From positions 25,585,265 to 25,649,264 of the forward strand of contig NC_088303.1 of the NCBI RefSeq assembly GCF_032854445.1: DNA of 64,000 bases, in the 5' to 3' direction. Below the pieces are notes generated by a model. That model saw only the letters and a list, made by a program, of their open reading frames with translations. It was not told the origin of the DNA and ran no database searches. This document shows positions 60,301 through 64,000 of this stretch, in pieces (the stretch's first letter is position 1; every line of letters starts with the position of its first letter). The position numbers and the translations under genes were made by a program. This DNA comes from Liolophura sinensis. Lineage: Eukaryota; Mollusca; Polyplacophora; Chitonida; Chitonidae.

Positions 60301-62563
60301 CTATTACTAGGGGTTTGACTTGTCTCCTACTACTGAGGCTCCCTGAGGGGTCTGACTTGTCTCCTACTGAGATTCCCTGAGGGGTCGGACTTGTTTCCTA
60401 CTACTGAGGTTCCCTGAGGATTCTGACTTGTCTCCTACTGAGGTTACCTGGGGGGTGTGGCTTGTCTCCTACTACTGAGGCTCCCTGAGGGGTCTGACTT
60501 GTCGCCTACTACTGAGGTTCACTGAGAGGTCTTACTTGTCTCCTACTACTAGGGGTGTGACTTGTCTCCTACTACTGAGGTTCTCTGACCAGTCTGACTT
60601 GTCACCTATTACTGAGGTTACCTGAGGGGTGTGACTTGTCTCCTATTACTGAGGTTCCCTGAGGATTCTGACTTGTCTCCTACTGAGGTTACCTGAGGGG
60701 TGTGGCTTGTCTCCTACTACTGAGCCTCCCTGAGGGGTCTGACTTGTCGCCTACTACTGAGGTTCCCTGAGAGGTCTTACTTGTCTCCTACTACTAGGGG
60801 TGTGACTTGTCTCCTACTACTGAGGTTCTCTGACCAGTCTGACTTGTCACCTATTACTGAGGTTCCCTGACAGGTCTGACTTGTTTCCTATTACTCAGGT
60901 TCCCTGAGGGGTTTGACTTGTCTCCTACTACTAGGGGTGTGACTTGTCTCTTACTACTGAGGTTCCCTGAGGATTCTGACTTGTCTCCTACTGAGGTTAC
61001 CTGAGGGGTCTGACTTGTCTCCTACTACTGAGCCTCCCTGAGGGGTCTGACTTGTCTCCTACTACTGAGCCTCCCTGAGGGGTCTGACTTGTCTCCTACT
61101 ACTGAGGTTTCCTGAGGGGTCTGACCTGTCTCCTACTACTAGGGGTGTGACTTGTCTCCTATTACTGAGGTTCTCTGAGCAGTCTGACTTGACTCCTACT
61201 ACTGAGGTTCCCTGAGGGGTCTGACTTGTCTCCCACTACTGAGGTTCCCTGAGGGATACTGACCAATTTCATGAGTATAATAGTCCTCTTCAGAGTTGTA
61301 ATATCCCAGGAAGGAATCAAACCCTCTCCAGGTGGGGATACACTCCAGCTTACAAAACCCCTGATGCCATCTGAAAAAAGACCACATAAATAATTGCTCA
61401 TAAAACACATTTAAATCAGCCCAGGGGTATGATGATCCACTTATAGTACATTGAACCCTTACATATAGAACCACAGCAGTATGCAGGACTTAAATAGCAC
61501 AGCCCTAGTGGTAGGAGTTAAATAGCACTTGCATGCAGTACTACAGTACTATGCAGGACTTGCCACACTTACATGCAGTACTACAGTACTATGCAGGACT
61601 TGCCACAGTTACATATGGAGCAACAGTAACATATCATATTTAGCACACTTGCATACAGCACTGCAGTAATTAGGACTTACCACACTTACATGCAATCCTA
61701 CAGTAATATGCAGGACTTGCCACACTTACATATAGAAATGCAGTAATATGTCGGATTTAGCACACTTACATATAGCACTGCAGTAATTAGGACTTAGCAC
61801 ACTGTTATATGCAGCACAACAGTAATACAATGCATGAAGTGCCAACTACCATGTGGTAGTAACCAAACAAAATTTTCCAAAAATATCATATTAAAGTATT
61901 AAAAATCCAGAAAACAAATGTACCTGTATACTAGAACAATCTAAATTACACATATTTGGTATAATTGGAACATGGTAATCATTTTAGCCAAGACTATTCT
62001 TTTATTTAGTATAAATTGTTTATGTGTACTTTTTCAAAATGTACCTTAAAGCAATTTTCTTTCAAGTTCCATACAAAAGGATTTTACTTGTTTTTTATTC
62101 ACATGTATTCAACAAAGAACCATCAAGAAATTACAAGATTACACAGTAGCAGCCCTCCCAGATTGTTTCAGTTATTTAACTGGGGTTTTACCCGTACCCA
62201 AGAATATTTCACTTATACAAAAGCAGGTGGATAGACCAAGACAATACCCCCCACCCCGCCACCACCACCACAACGACTTGTTTGAAGAATCATTCTTTAG
62301 TTCCTTTTCTTTTATATTTTACATTTTTTGCACAAGTAAACTTAATCACATTAATCATATAATTACATGTACCTCGGAACAGCTGAATTTCAGAAAAGAC
62401 ATTTGTCAGTTCAGCTAGGTTTTGACTCTTAATTCCACTTTACAGACAACACTCACTTGCCCACAGCATGTGTGGCGTATCCCAGGTCATCCTTGAGCAT
62501 CTGAGGCAACATTGAGTACTTCAGTGGGGTACATACTGGTTGTACACCACCCATCACAATATG
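48146..62563 (-). CDS. ARSB: Arylsulfatase B/I/J-type sulfatase, 3' eleven exons (partial)
   Basis: Exons on the minus strand, in order of transcription: 62563-62453 (donor close to 62456), 61370-61264, 58093-58029, 56016-55915, 54427-54364, 53613-53516, 52515-52379, 51426-51368, 50572-50449, 49410-49244 and 48318-48146. Phases match at every join, and the translation follows human ARSB from about residue 110 to the C terminus. Lysosomal sulfatases of this group remove sulfate from glycosaminoglycans using a formylglycine. That CxPSR site and the first two metal ligands would be encoded to the right of the window. Residues visible here are the HAVGKWH block (Lys and His of the active site), QSVHRPIQ (His), TTD/NGG (Asp-Asn metal ligands, split between two exons) and the Lys in RAGKLTIYEGG. 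ARSB has WHLG where this protein has WHQG. The C-terminal DPTEHFDLADKLP matches the DPEER..DL motif. Assignment within the ARSB/ARSI/ARSJ group is not certain. The introns carry four minisatellites and several SINEs. Confidence 0.9.
49055..49165 (-). mobile_element. Possible tRNA-derived SINE head in a sulfatase intron/exon flank
   Basis: On the minus strand a box A-like TGGTCTAGTGG is followed about 85 nt later by a box B-like AGTTCGAAACC. The pair suggests a tRNA-derived head of another SINE family. No full tRNA fold was found. Confidence 0.35.
49244..49410 (-). CDS. Sulfatase exon (RMGDYKLIDG block)
   Basis: The exon is 167 nt. It encodes MGDYKLIDGTGGYYDGWFP and ends KRYRLFNIK. It matches the IRHGNWKLLTG..WLFDID region of ARSB, with a different acidic insert between. 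Confidence 0.9.
50103..50345 (-). mobile_element. Near-complete SINE (family 1) in a sulfatase intron
   Basis: On the minus strand the head has box A-like CGGCCAAGTGG and box B-like GAGTTCAAGTC. The conserved core follows and it ends at 'aaatattgg' with only a short tail. The head is the clearest tRNA match of this family in the window. Confidence 0.8.
50449..50572 (-). CDS. Sulfatase exon (SPRTEFVYNID block)
   Basis: The exon is 124 nt. It encodes REIIDGVNQWDAIRTGG, SPRTEFVYNID and CGHAAIR. It matches ARSB LDGFDVW..SPRIELLHNID. Confidence 0.9.
51368..51426 (-). CDS. Sulfatase exon (HAVDWSPTL block)
   Basis: The exon is 59 nt. It encodes LMHAVDWSPTLMAAAGKPF and matches ARSB IHISDWLPTLVKLA. 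The acceptor is gtcacag, the donor TTTCA|GTAAAG. Confidence 0.88.
51661..51790 (+). mobile_element. SINE fragment (family 1) in a sulfatase intron
   Basis: It contains 'cgcaacctgcagatggtaat', 'ccaccataatgtcgg', 'taagtgaaatattcttgagc' and an 'aatcaaatacataaaataaa' tail. Confidence 0.7.
52066..52268. repeat. 41-bp minisatellite in a sulfatase intron
   Basis: Five copies of a 41-bp unit with 'gacagagtgcactgtggtag' and 'cacaactcagcaatgttt'. A run of G (about 11) precedes it. Confidence 0.85.
52379..52515 (-). CDS. Sulfatase exon (NGGWVQWGGNNWPLR block)
   Basis: The exon is 137 nt. It begins with the Asn metal ligand (NGG) and encodes GGNNWPLRAGKLTIYEGGTRG. It matches ARSB NGGQTLAGGNNWPLRG and RKWSLWEGG, with the active-site Lys kept. 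Confidence 0.92.
53108..53265 (-). mobile_element. SINE fragment (family 1) in a sulfatase intron
   Basis: The core and 3' end are present in minus orientation, with 'aaatattcttgagttttggc' close to a decayed (AAAT)n tail. The tRNA head is missing. Confidence 0.72.
53516..53613 (-). CDS. Sulfatase exon (MVSALDDAIGNITKAL block)
   Basis: The exon is 98 nt. It encodes GMVSALDDAIGNITKALQE and ends FAFTTD, with the Asp metal ligand as the last residue before the intron. It matches ARSB GMVSLMDEAVGNVTAAL and FIFSTD. Confidence 0.92.
54364..54427 (-). CDS. Sulfatase exon (VPKKYTDLYPHI block)
   Basis: The exon is 64 nt. It encodes VPKKYTDLYPHIASDMRRGF and matches ARSB VPEEYLKPY..RHHYAG. Confidence 0.88.
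55915..56016 (-). CDS. Sulfatase exon (FMYLPFQSVHRPIQ block)
   Basis: The exon is 102 nt, exactly 34 codons. It encodes YMFADRAIDIISKHN and PLFMYLPFQSVHRPIQ. The His matches the active-site His of ARSB LQSVHEPLQ. Confidence 0.92.
56524..57203. repeat. 33-bp minisatellite in a sulfatase intron
   Basis: About twenty copies of a 33-bp unit, 'ggatctgcacttctgagact' plus 'ttatactgacttt', with C/T variants. Since 33 is a multiple of three, long frames stay open on both strands (11-residue repeats GSALLRLYTDF and VQIQSQYKVSE). No start context, domain or splice link supports coding. Confidence 0.9.
58029..58093 (-). CDS. Sulfatase exon (LDLHDGELPVRN block)
   Basis: The exon is 65 nt. It encodes GYLDLHDGELPVRNKTGVYS and matches the ALDFRDGEEV..MYST part of ARSB. 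Confidence 0.85.
58790..61262. repeat. 37-bp minisatellite, about 2.5 kb, in a sulfatase intron
   Basis: Roughly 60-70 copies of a 37-bp unit with 'ctgacttgtctcctactact' and 'gaggttccctgaggggt', with shorter variants of 29-35 bp. It contains a G run near 59687-59707. Its right end touches the splice donor of the exon at 61264-61370, and the first unit overlaps that donor. Confidence 0.92.
61264..61370 (-). CDS. Sulfatase exon (WHQG..RGFDSFLGY block)
   Basis: The exon is 107 nt. It encodes WHQGFCKLECIPTWRGFDS and YYNSEEDYYTHEIG. It matches ARSB WHLGMYRKECLPTRRGFD and SEDYYSHE. The donor is TTG|GTCAGT. Confidence 0.92.
61465..61830. repeat. Irregular tandem repeat of about 40-50 bp in a sulfatase intron
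   Basis: Repeated blocks of 'cacacttacatgcagtacta' and 'cagtaatatgcaggacttgc' with spacing that varies by unit. About seven or eight blocks. Confidence 0.65.
62165..62232 (-). mobile_element. SINE fragment (family 1), 3' end only
   Basis: It holds 'aactggggttttacccgtac' and 'caagaatatttcacttatac' in minus orientation. The rest of the element is absent. Confidence 0.6.
62456..62563 (-). CDS. Sulfatase exon (QPVCTPLKYSMLPQML..GK block)
   Basis: It encodes HIVMGGVQPVCTPLKYSML and GYATHAVGK. It matches ARSB [20 protein letters not shown] and GYTTHMVGK. The acceptor is tcttcag and the donor GGCAA|GTGAGT. This is the most 5' sulfatase exon in the window. Confidence 0.92.
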
Positions 62564-62569
62564 CTGAAG

Positions 62570-64000
62570 AAAACAGGACAAAAATGTGTACATACATGTA
62601 TAGCAGGGGATAAGCTCTGTACACCCCATACTGGTTGTCCGTTTCCCATCACAACTTGATGAAGGAAACACAACAAAATACACTGTGTACATATAGCAGG
62701 GGATAAGCTCTGTATACCTCATACTGGTTGTCCACCTCCCATCACAACGTGATGAAGGAAACACAACAAAATACACTGTGTACATATAGCATGGGATAAG
62801 CTCTGTATACCACACACTGGTTGTCCACCTCCCATCACAACGTGATGAAGGAAACACAACAAAATACACTGTGTACATATAGTAGGGGATAAGCTCTGTA
62901 CACCCCATACTGGTTGTCCGTTTCCCATCACAACTTGATGAAGGAAACACAACAAAATACACTGTGTACATATAGCAGGGGATAAGCTCTGTATACTTCA
63001 TACTGGTTGTCCACCCCCATCATAACATGATGAAGGAAACACAACAAAATACACTGTGTACATATAGCATGGGATAAGCTCTGTATACCTCATACAGGTT
63101 GTCCACCTCCCATCACAACGTGATGAAGGAAACACAACAAAATACACTGTGTACATATAGTAGGGGATAAGCTCTGTTTACCTCATAAGTGTTGCTCATC
63201 TCTCATCACAACCTGATGAAGGAAACACAACAAAATACACTGTGTACATATAGCAGGGGATAAGCTCTGTACACCTCATAAGTGTTGCTCACCTCTCCTC
63301 ACAACCTGATGAAGGAAACACAACAAAATACACTTTGTACATATAGCAGGGGATAAGCTCTGTATACCTCATACTGGATGTCCACCTCCCATCACAACGT
63401 GATGAAGGAAACACAACAAAATACACTGTGTACATATAGTAGGGGATAAGCTCTGTACACCTCATTCTGGTTGCTCACCTCTCATCATAACCTGATGAAG
63501 GAAACACAACAAAATACACTTTGTACATATAGTAGCGCATAAGCTCTGTACACCTCATACAGGTTGTCCACCTCCCATCACAACGTGATGAAGGAAACAC
63601 AACAAAATACACTGTGTACATATAGCAGGGGATAAGCTCTGTACACCTCATACAGGTTGTCCACCTCCCATCACAACGTGATGAAGGAAACACAACAAAA
63701 TACACGGTGTACATATAGCAGGGGATAAGCTCTGTATACCTCATAAGTGTTGCTCACCTCTCATCACAACCTGATGAAGGAAACACAACAAAATACACTT
63801 TGTACATATAGCAGGGGATAAGCTCTGTATACCTCATACTGGTTGCTCACCTCTCATCACAACGTGATGAAGAAAACACAACAAAATACACTTTGCACAT
63901 ATAGCAGGGGATAAGCTCTGTATACCTCATACTGGATGTCCACCTCCCATCACAACGTGATGAAGGAAACACGACAAAATACACTGTGTACATATAGTAG
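62570..64000. repeat. 93-bp minisatellite reaching the window edge
   Basis: About fifteen copies of a 93-bp unit containing 'gatgaaggaaacacaacaaa', 'atacactgtgtacatatagc' and 'ggggataagctctgtatacc'. It lies in the sulfatase intron just 5' of the exon at 62456-62563 and continues beyond the window. Part of each unit matches the start of that exon. Confidence 0.92.

Noticed and set aside
62453-63001. 182-codon minus-strand frame as a single gene
   Set aside because: It fuses a true sulfatase exon with the adjacent 93-bp minisatellite. The exon has a proper acceptor at 62564-62566, which separates the two.

Overview
The window is eukaryotic DNA: genes are split into short exons with GT-AG borders, introns are AT-rich, and tRNA-derived SINEs and minisatellites are abundant. 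A tRNA-headed SINE recurs on both strands, often next to an (AAAT)n/(TTTA)n tract. Its core reads, on the element's own strand, 'aagtgaaatattcttgagtacgg'-like in its conserved part. From memory such repeats are common in molluscs and other lophotrochozoans, so a marine lophotrochozoan is the best guess. I could not run a search to confirm this.

Left part (about 2.3-45.2 kb, all + strand). Four paralogous eight-exon genes encode a secreted protein of about 660 residues from a family I do not recognise by name. Gene A (2387-9512) is intact and divergent. Genes B (11754-20266), C (23999-32485) and D (36216-43876) lie in three tandem copies of a 10-12 kb segment (units 1-3: 10736-23014, 23015-35230, 35231 to about 45205). 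Each unit carries the gene, its introns with their SINEs, a foldback element (units 1 and 2 only), a 25-bp minisatellite and an AGCAT-type repeat at the junction with the next unit. The intron phases and most exon lengths (298, 168, 174, 153, 106, 122 and about 320 nt) are shared by all four genes. In the assembled sequence each tandem copy has at least one frame-breaking change, and gene C has several. Unit 2 looks like a recombinant: its 5' end matches unit 3 and its 3' part matches unit 1, as unequal crossing-over in a two-copy array would produce.

Right part (48.1-64.0 kb, - strand). Eleven exons of an arylsulfatase B/I/J-type sulfatase run leftward from 62563 to 48146. The 5' exons, including the CxPSR formylglycine site, lie beyond the right edge. 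The sulfatase and gene D are convergent. Its introns hold four minisatellites (41, 33, 37 and 93 bp). Two of them appear to have grown out of the gene's own splice-site borders: the 93-bp array repeats the intron/exon acceptor border of the exon at 62453-62563, and the 37-bp array begins at the donor of the exon at 61264-61370.

No rRNA, intact tRNA, CRISPR, retroviral or other capsid-bearing element was recognised. The most interesting biology is the unnamed secreted family. All four members keep an Asp-x-Asp-Asp-Thr motif and helix-rich blocks that resemble the alpha/alpha-toroid of class II terpene cyclases and related proteins. This is an inference that needs a structure prediction.
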